A DNA stretch of 64,000 nt from Chrysoperla carnea (lineage: Eukaryota; Arthropoda; Insecta; Neuroptera; Chrysopidae), in NCBI RefSeq assembly GCF_905475395.1, contig NC_058342.1:34368140-34432139 (forward strand). The letters are read 5' to 3'. Positions 23,836 to 37,600 of the stretch are shown piece after piece; positions within the stretch are counted from its first letter, which is position 1; every line of letters starts with the position of its first letter. The position numbers and the translations under genes were made by a program. The notes beneath the pieces were generated by a model, which was not told the DNA's origin, searched no databases, and saw only the letters and a list, made by a program, of their open reading frames with translations.

Positions 23836-26460
23836 AAGTCTTGTCCGATGTTTCGGACCGTTTATTAAATTTTTGGATACGTTTAGATTGAATAGATTTG
23901 GACCGTAAAAATAAGATTGTGTGTATGGATGTTATAGAGATTTTGTATAAAACCGGTCATAGATCGTGAACAATCGTGTATGTTCGTAGTACATTACATG
24001 GTAGTGTATATGGATGTGTATGGTGTATGTGTATCAATGTATGTGTATGTATGTAACATAAATAAAATAAAGAAAATAATACAATCTACTGAGAAATATA
24101 TTCCAATGGTTAAAAAAGTACTTTTTTTGACAAATAAAACAAGAATTTTTGTAATGAAAAATTGTGTTCAAAACATTGTGAAAATCATAAAATAATTGAA
24201 TAAAATTATGTATAAATTCATTATAAATAAAATTCAATAAAAATTCATAACATTTTCATACAAAATATTCGTGTAAAAATTAAATGTTTTTATTCTGTAA
24301 TGGATATGTGAATTGAGGGGAGTTTATATTAATACAAAGATGGCCGCATTTTAAAGAATTTTCAACAAAAATACATCATTTTAAGTGATTTCATTTCAAT
24401 TTTATTTCATTATGAATTCAATTTCATGTGAAATACGTTTATTAACTTTTTCATTTTAACTTGAAAGACAATTTGTTTTCCCTTTAAAAGAATTCAATTT
24501 TTTTCGCCATTTTCCAATACAACTAGTGTTGTTTTTGTTTTAAATGTAATTTTTTTATATTTATAAGAATAAACTTAATAAATCGGTGTTTGTGTGCGAT
24601 TTTTTACTAAAGAAAATTTGTGATAAATGAGTTGAAAATTTTCGTGAGAATTTGTTTTAAAATGATTTGGATTTAAGTTTAGCTTAATTTGAATGGAAGG
24701 TAAATATGAGTTTTTTTTTTGTTTAATAAAAAAAAAGATTTGCTTCATCTTTCTTTCTGATTCAGTGCACCTTCTTGGTACCTTTTTTTTCTAAATATAA
24801 TTAATGGGTTGAGTTGAGAAAAAAAAAACCATCTTCAATTCCTAATTTATTAGTCATCAATTCTTCAAATTGATTGATTTGAATATAATCTTTTTTCTCT
24901 GAACCAGTTAAACCATTTCGATTACTCATACCTTTTAAAGATTTTTTTTCCTTCCAATAAAATTTACCCGTTGTTGAAAATGTATTATTTATAAAGAAAA
25001 TCTTCGAATAATTTTGGAAATAATTTGTATTCTTGTTATCAGAGGCCAGTTTTTTAAATTTTCCCGAGTTTAAAATACATTTTTTTTTTGTTTACAAATT
25101 TCAGTTTTGTTCAAAAGTTTTTATTTTTTTTGTATTTTATAAAGATTTTGTTTTGATCGATTAAAAATAACACCTGTTTTCAATTAAGAAACACCTGCTG
25201 CTGTTCTGGGAGCCACCTCTTCCCATTCTCGATTAAAACTAATTAGGATGGTCCAAGTTGGCGAGTTGCTTGAAACTGTTAAGGAATTTTGAAATTCTGG
25301 ATAAATTAGGGGATTGTGGTATAGGAAGAATGATTAAAAAAAAAAAACTCTTAGAATTTCTTTAATTGAATTCTTAAGAATTGATTCTTCATCGATATCT
25401 TTCGGTTTCAATTTTAACCATGGAATCTTCGTTTTTGGGTTCGATTTACCGTAAAAATAAAAATGGGACACCACATAATATTTGGAGAAATATAACTTTG
25501 TTATCCTTGGTCCTTTTGGGCCCTACCAGGGCTAATTTTAAGGACAAAAAAAGTTAACGTCAAGATGTACTACTCCAATTTGATCTAAGATGCCAAGTTT
25601 TGCCATGGCAATGAAAAATTCAAGCTCCTTTATAAAAAGAAAAAAGTTAAATGTTTATTATGATGTACAGCATGTGTCAGGGGTCTTTTATGAAAACTGT
25701 CTTGATCTTTAGAGAGCCCAATTTTTCGAATTCATTTTTATATGTCATATCCATATGATTTTCAGTCACAGAGTGTCTCAAAAAAAGGTATACATTATTG
25801 AAGTTTTAATGAGATTCGAAAACGATATTTCAGCAATCTTCTAAGTCACCTACATGAGCAGCGGTTTTTGAAATGAAAACTTCTGTGCTTAAATATCAAT
25901 TTTAACAATTAGAAAAGTTTTGCATTGTCTGGAGCTGTTTCTGGACTAGAGTAACCAACAATCGAAATACTTTCGATAAGTGCCTGGTTTTGACATTTCT
26001 TCACATTATTTTGAATTTTGAAATAAGTTTTACAGGCTTAATACTTCATATATTATTAATATACTAGCTAAACTCGACCACGCTTCGTTGTGGCTTTGAC
26101 ATACAGAAACATACAGAACCTAAATAAAAATATAACGACATCTATGAATACTAAACGAAATTATAATTCAATACATGTAGTGTCACCTATGAATGCTAAA
26201 CGAAACTATTTGACATTTATATGACTTTCATCCCTTTTTCAGTTATTTTTAAATATTCCCTGTTCCCGTAGGAACTTTGGGATATAATGTATAAACATTG
26301 TATACATCGAAATCCGTATAAGTGCAGTTTTACGCTCACGGGCTCCCCGCTAATAAAACTGAATCAGAATTTTAGGTGATTTCAAAAAAATATATTTTAG
26401 AAACTAGAATGAGGGGCGAGGGAGGATGAATGAATGCTAATAGTTGGTTATTTAATTTAC
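23836..26460. other. Upstream region of PlexA
   Basis: AT-rich with no coding frame. It holds a diverged non-LTR-type tract at 26065-26300 (CTCGACCACGCTTCG, GTTCCCGTAGGAACTTTGGG). The PlexA promoter and at least one non-coding exon should lie here or further left, because the start-codon exon is preceded by a splice acceptor. A donor-like AAG/GTAAAT at about 24699 is one possible partner, but nothing confirms it. A GTAT/GTGT-rich tract lies at 23990-24055. Confidence 0.4.
26313..26353. mobile_element. End fragment of the GGAGCCCGT palindromic element
   Basis: AAATCCGTATAAGTGCAGTT, then a CGGGCTCC-type end, matches the right arm of the 199-bp element at 42539-42737. Only one arm is present. 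Confidence 0.6.
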
Positions 26461-26551
26461 AGGTGTATCAAACTTTCGGCGGTGGGGCCGAAGGGCGCAT
26501 CGCCAACAATACACTGACATTATATACTGGTGAGATTGAATTTCGCCAGTC
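26461..26551 (+). promoter_or_regulatory. PlexA: PlexA acceptor site and 5' untranslated part of the start exon
   Basis: TTTAATTTACAG ends at 26462 and a branch-like GCTAAT lies about 25 nt upstream, so the start exon probably begins at 26463. No ATG occurs between 26463 and the chosen start. The start context has G at -3 and G at +4. The 5' untranslated region is therefore inferred to be split by an intron. Confidence 0.55.
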
Positions 26552-28636
26552 ATGGATACAACAGCATGTTTAACGTGGTCATCCTTATGGCTGTTAATAT
26601 GCTGTGCTTGTGCAGCAATTGGCGATTTTCCTACAAATCCAAACAGTGGTCCCACTGTTGCCATATTCCCAAAACCTGGTGACAAAGAGAAATATCGTTT
26701 TACTCACATGGTAATCGATGGACTCACAAATCAATTGTATGCGGGAGGAACTAATAAATTGCTACAATTGTCACCAGATTTAGAATTAATCGAATCAGTG
26801 TCAACAGGTCCACGCAACGATAGTACGCTATGTCATGCGCGGGGCTGTAATGATCCTAAAATTCCAATCCAACTTGCCGATAACATAAATAAAATGTTAA
26901 TCCTAGATCCTGATTCTCGAATGCTAATTGTTTGTGGCTCACTGAAACAAGGTGCTTGCTACAAATATCAAGTATTCAATATTTCCATGCCACCAAAATT
27001 TATCCCAATTGGTATTGCGGCAAACGATGAAAATGCTTCAACATATGCCTACATTGGACCCAAAAAATATAATCCTTGGGGTCATTCGAACGTTTTATAT
27101 GTTGGTACAACGTTCACAAATAATGGAGAATATCGTCATGATGTTCCAGCGATTGTTAGTCGAAATTTGGATAATTTAGAAATAGCCGAATATTCATTTT
27201 CCAAACAATCACAGTTAACGATTGACGTGAAATATCGTGATCATTTCCTTGTCCAATACGTTTATGGATTTAATGCGAGCGATTATGCATATTTTGTGAT
27301 TGTCCAAAAACAATCACATTTACCTGGCCAAGAAGAACAAGGCTATATATCACGATTAGCGCGAAGTTGTATTATTGACGCAAATTACGATAGTTACACG
27401 GAAGTTACTTTACAATGTATCGCCCAAAAAGATGGCCAAATTATAAATTATAATTTGGTACAAGATGCAAAAATGACGAAAGCTGGCGAAGAACTTGCGA
27501 AACGTTTAAATATTCAACCCACGGATTTTGTACTTGTGGCGGTATTCCGTCAAGCGCGTGGTATCACAAACGAACCCCAAGTACAATCGGCGCTATGTAT
27601 ATACAGTTTAAAGGAAATTGAAGCGAAATTTGATGAAAATATTCACAAGTGCTTAAATGGCAGTGTTAAATATAGAAATATGGGTTATATATCAGGATTA
27701 GTGGACGAAGGTAAATGTCCAAATTCTGGTATGTCACAAACAACACAAAACTTCTGTGATGTTGGTTTAAAAATTAGTGGTAATTCACCAATCACGGGTG
27801 AAGCAGTGCTTACATTTGATAATGTGTCATTATCATCGGTTACAACCGCTACACCGGGTAGTCATTTAATGGCGGTTTTAGGTACAACAAATGGACGATT
27901 GAAAAAAGTTTTACTATCAAATTCCGAACCGTCCGAATACGAGGAACTTATTGTAGACGATGGAAATCCAATTTTACCCGATACACAATTGTCACGTGGC
28001 CAAGAAGACTTTTTATACGTACTATCCTCCACAAAAATCCAAAAACTTCGAGTTGAAACCTGTAGTGTGTACAATAATTGTTCCACATGTTTGGAATCCA
28101 AAGATCCGTATTGTGGATGGTGTTCTTTGGAGAAACGTTGCACGATTAAAAGTGCTTGTCAAAAAGCGGCGCATAGTTCACCCAGATGGTTATCACTTGG
28201 AACCGGTCAACAATGTATAGATTTCGAACAAGTTCAACCTGATCGGATTCCAATTAATCAAATGACCACCGTTAAGCTGTTAATTCGAACTCTACCAGAA
28301 CTACCATCGGGAGCGAAGTATAAATGTGTGTTTGGTACGGCTGAACCAATTGATGCAATTGTTATTCCATCGGGATTATCGTGTTCGACGCCAGAAGTTC
28401 ATAATCGTCCGTTAATTACTGGAACATTCGATCATATTATGGTACCGTTGTCAGTGCGATCGTCGGAAACAAATAAAGATTTTGTTTCGAGAAATTTTGC
28501 ATATTATGATTGCAGTCGACACACAACTTGTATGGATTGTGTAAAATCGCAATGGGCTTGTAATTGGTGTGTTTATGAGAACAAGTGTACCCATGATATG
28601 TCAACGTGCCAGAAGACTGTTATTAGCGGCGAAAAT
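26552..28636 (+). CDS. PlexA: PlexA exon 1: signal peptide, Sema, PSI1, start of PSI2
   Basis: Residues 1-695. A hydrophobic leader ([14 protein letters not shown], residues 9-22) is a signal peptide. The Sema propeller spans about 30-500, with family blocks [20 protein letters not shown] and [14 protein letters not shown] sequence (here [14 protein letters not shown]). PSI1 ([20 protein letters not shown] onward) begins near 503 and a PSI2-type block ([20 protein letters not shown]) near 654. The exon ends in phase 0 before GTAAGT. Having the whole ligand-binding head in one 2.1-kb exon is unusual against the small exons that follow. Confidence 0.95.
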
Positions 28637-31600
28637 GTAAGTTTTTTTTTTCCGAACTCTAACCTATCTACAGTGGAATCTCGATAACTCGAACGTAAAG
28701 GGAAATGCAAAAAATTTCAAGTTATATACTTACCGAGAGTTATAGAGATTCCACTGTATTTTGTAAATCGTTTTTAGAAATACAGTAAAACCTTGATAAC
28801 GTTATCTTTCTTACAATTTAAACATTGGAACTCAGTAGGTATGGAGAAAAACACAGTACGATCTTATACTCTACTCGAGTTAATTTTTCTCTTGAACCTT
28901 AACTTAACGAGGTTTTGCTGCTCTTAAGAAAATTGCAAAAAATCGAACAAAGTTTGTGGTTTCTAATTTCGATAAAACTCAGTATATAAAGTAATTTTGA
29001 CCCAACAAAGTCAAAAATCGGGTTCATTTAAGGATTGGGCGAATAGTTTTCAAGATAATTCTAGAAATAGATTCATGATATCGTTTTTTTCAGAAACTAT
29101 CCGCCCAATCGTTAAATGAAGATGATTTTTGAATTTTTTGGGTCAAAATGCCCTTATAAACTGAGTTTGAACAAATTTCGAAACAACAAATTTTTCACGA
29201 TTTTTTCGATTTTTTACTAAGGGGTACCCCTTAAAAAAATTCCAAAAAATCGAAAAAAAATTTTTATCGCCGATTTCGATAAAACTTAGTTTATTAAGTA
29301 CTTTTGACCCAAAAAAGTCAAAAATCGGGTTCATTTAACGATTGGGCGAATAGTTTTCAAGATAATTCCAGAAATAGACTCAAGATATCGGTTTTCTCAG
29401 AAACTACCCCCCCAGTCGTTAAATGAACCCGATTTTTGAATTTTTTGGGTCAAAATACCCTTATAAACTGAGTTTGATCAAATTCCGAAACAAAAATTTT
29501 TTCACGATTTTTTCGATTTTTACTAAGGGGTACCCCTTAAAAAAAATTCCAAAAAATCGAGAAAAATTTTTTATCTCCGATTTCGATAAAACTCAGTATA
29601 TAAAGTAATTTTGACCCAAAAAATTCAAAAATCGGGTTTATTTAACGATTGGACGAATATTTTTCAAGATAATTCCAGAAATTGATTCAAGATATCGTTT
29701 TTCTCAGAAACTATCCGCCCAATCGTTAAATGAACCTGATTTTTGAATTTTTTGGGTCAAAATGACCTTAGAAACTGAGTTTGATCAAATTCCGAAACAA
29801 AAATTTGCAAAGAACCCCTTCAGAAAATTGCAAAGAATCTAATAATATTTTTTCGTTCCGATTTCGATAAAACTCAGTATATAAAGTAATTTTGGCCCAA
29901 AAAACACAAAAATTGGGTTCATTGGGTTTCATTTGACAATTAAATGGATAACTTCTGAGATATCACCGGAAATTGTATCCAAATAACGATATCTCGTAGC
30001 GATTTCAAACGATATAAACCGTAAACCCATGCGATTTTTCAATTTTGTTGAAGTATTACTACCCTTAAGAAATGTGCAAAAAATCGAACCCAAATCAATA
30101 ATATATTTTTATTTATAGAATCCATCATTCCAACCGAATCATGGTGTTGCGTACTGTCCACGATTTCGGCAAGCTACAGGTGTTGAAGGCGATGATTCAA
30201 CATCGAATGGCGTTGGTGCAGTTCTCTTACCAAATCACGTGCCACATGAAATTAAATTCGAAGTAGAAAATTTACCACGTCCACAACCCGGCCACACCGG
30301 ATTCCAATGTATCGTTAAAATCGAAGGAGCCAACATGCTAGTACCCGCTCGCGTCGAACAAAATCGTTTTATAATCTGTGATAAAACAACATATTCGTAT
30401 AACGGTTTAACTGGTGAATATAATGCATCCGTCCGTGTCGTCTGGAATCGAAGTCATCACGTGGACGAGGCTGCTGTTACCCTCTACAAATGTGAAATAC
30501 TTGGATCACATCGAGAACATGCTGACTGCTCCTTATGTGTGACACGACATTCAAGGTATGTTAGAAGGAATTCCCTAATTACAAATCTAGTCCTACCTAT
30601 CCCTAATCAGAGGCCCTAAAAATTGAAATAAATATATATTTTTTATGGGTCCTCTTGGACCCTTGAGACGTCAAGATTCCAATCGAGGATAATCTATGAA
30701 TGCTTCGAGGAACTGAATCGTCTGGCACTGAAGAACACAGTCAGACTGACTTGGACATTGGGCCCCCACCTGGCAGAGGATCTCTTGGTCTAGGGACATA
30801 TTTTCGGCACCGATCTTATGTTTTATTATTATTAAGAGTCCTATTTTCCAATTTTACAGATATCATTGTACTTGGTGTGGATCTTCATGTGCGTATGCAC
30901 CATCTTGTCAACATGTCGCTCACGCTGAATGTCCACGACCTCGAATCGATATAATCAAACCGTTAAGTGGTCCCGTAGAAGGGGGTACTCTAGTCACAAT
31001 TGAAGGCAGCAATCTAGGATTAAAGGAACGAGATGTTAAAGATAAAATACGAATTGGGGATGTACCTTGCAAACTAGTGAATTACGAGGTTTCCGTACGT
31101 ATTGTTTGCGTCACAGGTCCATCGGCGGGTCGACGTGAAGTCACTGTTCCAATAATTGTTGGCAACGAAGCTGGTTACACGGAATCGTCAGTATTTTTTA
31201 GCTATCAGGATATTAAATTAAAAGGTGTTTTCCCATCGTTTGGACCACAAAGTGGTGGGACTCAACTAGCGATTACAGGTCAATATTTAAACATTGGTAA
31301 TCAAATCACAGCGTATTTAGACGATTTAATATGTCAAGTGAATGTGACACAAGCGTCAAGTAGTCGATTGACATGTCATACTTCACGTGCAAGTCGACCC
31401 ATGCAAATACGAAAATTAACATTAAGTATCGATGGAGCAAATCGTACACTTATCGGAAATCCGTATAATTATACGGTGGATCCAACAATTATGGAAATTA
31501 AACCGTTAAAAAGTTTTATATCCGGTGGTCGAATGATAACGGTTCATGGTACTAATTTGGATACGATACAAAAACCAGCCATGGAAATTTATTTGGAGAA

Positions 31601-34600
31601 TGATCTATCGACACCGATTAATCGAAGCTATTGTACGGTTTTGAATCCAAATCAAATGGAATGTCCCAGTCCATCGGTGAATCATCATTTTTTCTTATCA
31701 AAAATTCATTCGGGTCGATCATTGTTACAAAGGTCATCTGTTATCAAGGTTTGTATTTAGTTCATATCTGTCATCAGTGGCGTACGCATGAAAATATGCC
31801 AAAGGGGTTAGTGCAGTGTAAAATTTGCATTTTCCCAGATTATACTGAAACTTTATATTATTTTTTTTTTTTTACAAAAAGTTACCACTAGAAGCTACAC
31901 TTTGATCCTCGAACGGATTTCCTGCGAGTCATGCAAGCCGAGAAAATAAATGGCGTAAAACATGATTTTTTTCGGGATAAAACCATGTTTTCTCGTAAAA
32001 TTTCCATCAGATTTGACTTAACTAGTCTAATTTATTTCATCTATTTAGCGCTACAATCCCGTATTTTGCGCAACAAATAATGCACTAATCTCTTTTTTCC
32101 TGCGTGTTTCACTGGAACGACGAAGAAAATTTAACTTTCATTTACAAAAAATTATCTTTTAGATGCGTGAAACTCAATTAAATTTACGAATTGGTTTTAT
32201 TATGGATAATGTTGAATCCGTACGAGATTTAGAAAAACATTTTCCAAATTTACGATCACAATTATTATATGTTGAAAATCCGAAATTTTTTCAATTTCCC
32301 GGTAATGTTAAATTGTATAAAGGTGATACTTTAGTCATTGAGGTAAGAAAATTAGTTTAAAGATGTAAATCGGGAAATTTTATGATTATTATATTTCATT
32401 TTTTTGTTTCCAGGGTGAAAACTTGAATAGTGCTAGTGACGAAACTGATGTAAACGTAACAATTGGGTCTCGTCCATGTAATGTGACCTCTCTGGCGATG
32501 ACACAATTAGTTTGTACACCTCCCCAACAACAACCCCCAAATATAAACGATTATGACGCACAGGTGAGTTTATTTCTAATTTTTACTTATCCGGAATTGG
32601 GCTGGATATGCTTAGTGGCACGCATACAGCTTTTTAAGCTGACACCTGACGAATCCGAGCATATTTGGGGACCTGTCTTGACTCAGGATAGAAGAGGGCT
32701 ACAGGTCCAAGGCCGGCATGCGATGATAATCCCACACAGGTATATTCTTCGCATGTTGGCGATGGTTTCGTAGTTGCAGTGGTAAGCGCAATATCGCGGC
32801 CTAGCGGGGTGGCAAGAGTGACTGGGAAGTTTAAGTTGCTCGGAAATTAATAGCTTTAACTCAGTATAGCTCTACACACTTCTGCAGAATGTCACCAAGG
32901 TAACGTTCCTGACCTGCTAGGGACTTTGGTACCCAATCTAGGGAAGAGAAGTTTTGGGGCGCCAACTGGGTGTACATTAGTGGCCTTCGGGTCTTGTTTG
33001 GCAGGGCATGGCGATGCCTGATCGGGGGTGGGGGTAGAGCCGAAGAACTAGGTACCTCACGAATGACAAAAACCATATTCTATTACTTTTCCGGCTTCGG
33101 CTGTTCCTTCTAGATAAAGGGTTCCAAAGTGTTATTTTTTTTGTTTCAGAACGATTTAGGATTACCTTTAGTGGTTGTTCATGTGGGTCAAAATCTACAA
33201 TTTCCGATTGGTTATTTATTGTACGATGTTGAACGATATTCAACGTATGCTTTTCCATCCGAAGCGATAGCTGGTGTTGCAGCCGGAACTTTAATGTTAG
33301 TCGGATTATTCGCTGTCGTCTTAATCATCTACTGTCGGAAAAGTACACAAGCTGAACGTGAATACAAACGGATTCAAATCCAAATGGATACTTTAGAAAG
33401 TAACGTACGATCTGAATGCAAACAAGGTAAATATTTTCGACATTTTCGAGTTGATGTTACGAATTCGATATTGAATTCAATATTGATTCTGGTTAAATAT
33501 TGTATAGAATATTTTTCGTTTGTAGCATTCGCAGAACTTCAAACAGACATGACTGATTTAACCGCTGATTTAGAAAGTTCTGGTATACCAACATTCGATC
33601 ATGTTACATATATTATGAAAGTATTTTTTCCTGGTGTGATTGATCATCCGATTTTAAATGCTCCAAAAGTAAGTTGCAAATATTTTTCGATTTTATTAAT
33701 ATTTTTATACCATGTATATATGAAATATATCATAGTATATTAAGTTTAGTCCCAAGTTTGTATTTAGAGTTTAAAAATATTGATGCTACGAATAAAATTT
33801 TGGTATAGGTATTCATAAAATCACCTAATTTACTGATGATTACAACTTAGCGAGGTTCGAGTTATAGAGATTCCACTGTATTTTGTAAATCGTTTATAGA
33901 AATACAGTAAAACTTTGATAACGTTATCTTTCTTATAATTTAAACATTGGAACTCAGTAGGTATGAGAGAAAATACAGAACGATTCTTAACTTCAACTTT
34001 TCTTGAGTTAATTTCTCCTTTGGACGATTGGACGAATAGTTTTCAAGATAATTCCAGAAATTGATTTAAGATATCGGTTTTCTCAGAAACTAACCGTCCA
34101 ATCGTTAAATTAACCAGATTTTTGAATTTTTTGGGTCAAAATGACCTTTTAAACTGAGTTTGACCAAATTCCGAAGCAACAATTTTTTCACGATTTTTTC
34201 GATTTTTTACTAAGGGGTACCCCTTAAAAAAATTCCAAAAAATCGAGAAAAAATTTTGATCTCCGATTTCGATAAAACTCAGTATATAAAGTAATTTTGA
34301 CCCAAAAAATTCAAAAATCGGGTTCATTTAACGATTGGGCGGTTAGTTTTTAAGATAATTCCAGAAATTGATTCAAGATATCGTTTTTCTCAAAAATTAT
34401 CCGCCCAATCGTTAAATTAACCGGATTTTTGAATTTTTTGGGTCAAAGTACCCCTATAAACTGAGTTTGATCAAATTCCGAAGCAACAATTTTTTCACGA
34501 TTTTTTCGATTTTTTACTAAGGGGTACCCCTTAAGAAAATTCCAAAAAATCGAAAAAAATTTTTTATCTCCGATTTCGATAAAACTCAGTTTATTTAGTA

Positions 34601-37600
34601 ATTTTGACCCAAAAAAGTCAAAAATCGGGTTTATTTAACGATTGGACGAATAGTTTTCAAGATAATTCCAGAAATTGATTCAAGATATCGTTTTTCTCAG
34701 AAACTATCCGCCCAATCGTTAAATTAACCGGATTTTTGAATTTTTTGGATCAAAATGACCTTATAAACTGAGTTTGATCAAATTCTGAAACAAAAATTTT
34801 TTCACGATTTTTTCGATTTTTTGCTAAAGTGTATCCCTTAAGAAAATTGCCAAATAAATCGAGTTAACTGATTAAAACCCCCCAACTATCCCCCAAAAAA
34901 GGGGATAAATAAAGAGAGGTGAGCTGAGAGATCGACTTTTTTTGACGAAGTGTTTACAACCTAATTATTACCATGACATTCAATTTAATTTGATTAGATT
35001 AATAATCCAAAAATTTTTTTTAGGCGAGAATGAATGGACCTAGAAATAATTACGATGCAGCTATGTTACAATTTGAGCAACTAATCAATACAAAATGTTT
35101 TATTCTAACATTTATTGATACTTTAGAATCTCAAAAAACTTTTAATATACGTGATAAGTAAGTTTACAATACATACAGAATGTTTGGTGAAAAATATTGC
35201 AATATTTTCACCAAACATCTTGTATTATAAAAATAATTATTTACTAATTTGGTGTATTTTCTTTTTGTGAATAGGGTAAATGTGGCATCTCTTTTGATGG
35301 TTGTGTTAATGGGTAAAATGGAATATGCAACAGATATTCTAAAAAGTTTATTATTACGTTTAATTGATAAATCAGTGGGCACAAAACATCCACAATTAAT
35401 GTTACGACGTACGGAAAGTGTTGTGGAGAAAATGTTAACTAATTGGATGGCACTGTGTATGTACAATTATTTAAAGGAGTACGCTGGCTCATCCCTATTT
35501 TTATTATTCAAAGCTATCAAGCATCAGGTGGAAAAAGGATTGGTGGATGCGATCACGCATGATGCACGTTACTCGTTGTCCGAGGAACGTTTGTTGAAGG
35601 AGCAAATCGATCATTCAGTTGTGGTAAGTACACTTTTTTCTAGAAAATTTAGCTTACAAAACTTTTATCTTAGGAAAGTTCAGAATAGTTCATTTAATAG
35701 CCAGTTCATTTAAGGACAGTCCTGTGCTACCTTTGAGGTTAGGTAGACCGAGCTGAAGGATTTTAGCGTTGCTTGGCTATCGGTGAGGATAGTAAGGTCA
35801 CTGTACATGAGAGTATCAGGCTTCAAAGTTTCGGGAGTTCAGACTTCTACATACACATACCTCGTAGATAGCCATCACTTCCACTTGATACACGTTACAG
35901 TGATCCGACAGCCACCGTCGCGTAGCCGAGTTAAAATGTTTCTTTAATTATAGATTCAGAAACCCTCGCTCCAGATCGATTTGCGGCTCTTAATCCATAA
36001 ATTTTTATTTTGTTCCAGACGTTACACATTGTTCAAGATGATCTGGATGAAAAAGTGCAATGTAAAGTATTAGATTGCGATACAATTAGTCAAGTTAAAT
36101 CTAAAATTCTAGATGCATTATTCAAGAATACACCGTTCTCAATGCGTCCCTCCATCCATGAAGTTGATTTAGGTAATTCGAAATGTTTCTAACATTTTCT
36201 TTTTTTTTAAATTGCTTTTCAATTTGGTTTTATTTTTTGCGCAACTCAAACTAAAATTCATGTAAATGTAGTATACTTTCCAGAATGGCGGAATGGACGT
36301 GGGGGACATTTAACCTTACAAGATGAGGACTTAACCACGAAAACTGTTAATGGTTGGAAGAAATTAAATACGTTGGCACATTATGGTGTCAAAGAAGTTG
36401 CTGTTATGTCCTTAATTTCACGGCAGAATGAAAGTTTTGCACCAAATTGTAAACGACCTTGTCATAACTGTAAGTTTTTTGCTTTTTTTTTACTTTTTCT
36501 TCCACTCTGGCTGGAATTCAAGGAAACTTTTTTTTGCTTTTAACTATTCATTGTCCGGACTGTTAAATTTGATTAATGAAAAATACGACACAAATTTAGT
36601 AGAATTACATACTTTGTTGATCAAAACAGGGTATAATTTGGATGTGATAGAGCAAAATTAAAATTTTTGGATTTTAATGACGTCATTAAATTTAAAAAAT
36701 TCATTTTTTTGATAACACAGGCAAATTTTATTCGATTTGAATGGAATTTTTTTTGAAATCCACTAATTTTGGGTCAAGCTTTTCATCTCTGATGTTAGTT
36801 TTACGCTACCACTCATGTTTATGGTAAATATTGTGGCCTGGGCCCCATAATCTTGAAACCTATTATAGGTAGATTAAATTTGACCATAAATTTGAAAACT
36901 ATGACCCAAATTTAGTAGGATTACATACGTTGTTTGTCGAAATTGGATATAATTTGGATGTGATAGAGCAAAATTAAAATTTTTGGATTTTGATGACGTC
37001 ACTATGTTCAAAAATCCATTTTTTTGATATCACATGCAAATTTTATTCGATCTGAATGAAATTTTTTTTGAAACCCACTAATTTTGTGTCAAGCTTTTCA
37101 TCTCTGATGTTAGTTTTACGCTACCACTCATATTAGTGGTCAATATTGGGACAAGGGCTCCATAATCTTGAAACTTATTAAACTTAGGTTAACTTTGACC
37201 AAAAATTTGAAAAGAATGACCCAAATTTAGTAGGATTACATACTTTGTTCATTAAAATTGGATATAATTTGGATCTGCTAGAACAAAATTAAAATTTTTG
37301 GATTTTGATGACGTCACTGTGTTTAAAAATCGATTTTTTGGGTAACACAGGCAAATTTTATTCGATTTGAATGGAATTTTTTTTGAAATCCACTAATTTT
37401 GGGTCAAGCTTTTCATCTCTGGTGTTAGTTTTACGCTACCACTCATATTTGTGGTCAATATTGATACCAGTGCTACATAATCTTGAAACCTATTAAAGGT
37501 AGGTTAACTTTGACCAAAAATTTGAAAAGAATGCCCCAAATTTAGTAGGATTACATACTTTGTTCACTAAAATTGGATATAATTTGGATGTAATAGAGCA

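Noticed and set aside
31631..31891. 86-codon frame overlapping PlexA exon 3
   Set aside because: It is an out-of-frame shadow of the plexin IPT-domain exon running into intron 3.
32423..32773. Long frame reading from PlexA exon 5 into intron 5
   Set aside because: The donor CAG/GTGAGT at 32563 is strong and exon 6 continues the IPT domain in phase; the extension is intronic.
19427..34327. Recurrent 60-63 codon frames ([14 protein letters not shown]) at 19427, 29143, 29423 and 34136
   Set aside because: They are produced by the 306-bp palindromic satellite on either strand and contain shifts and stops typical of non-coding repeats.
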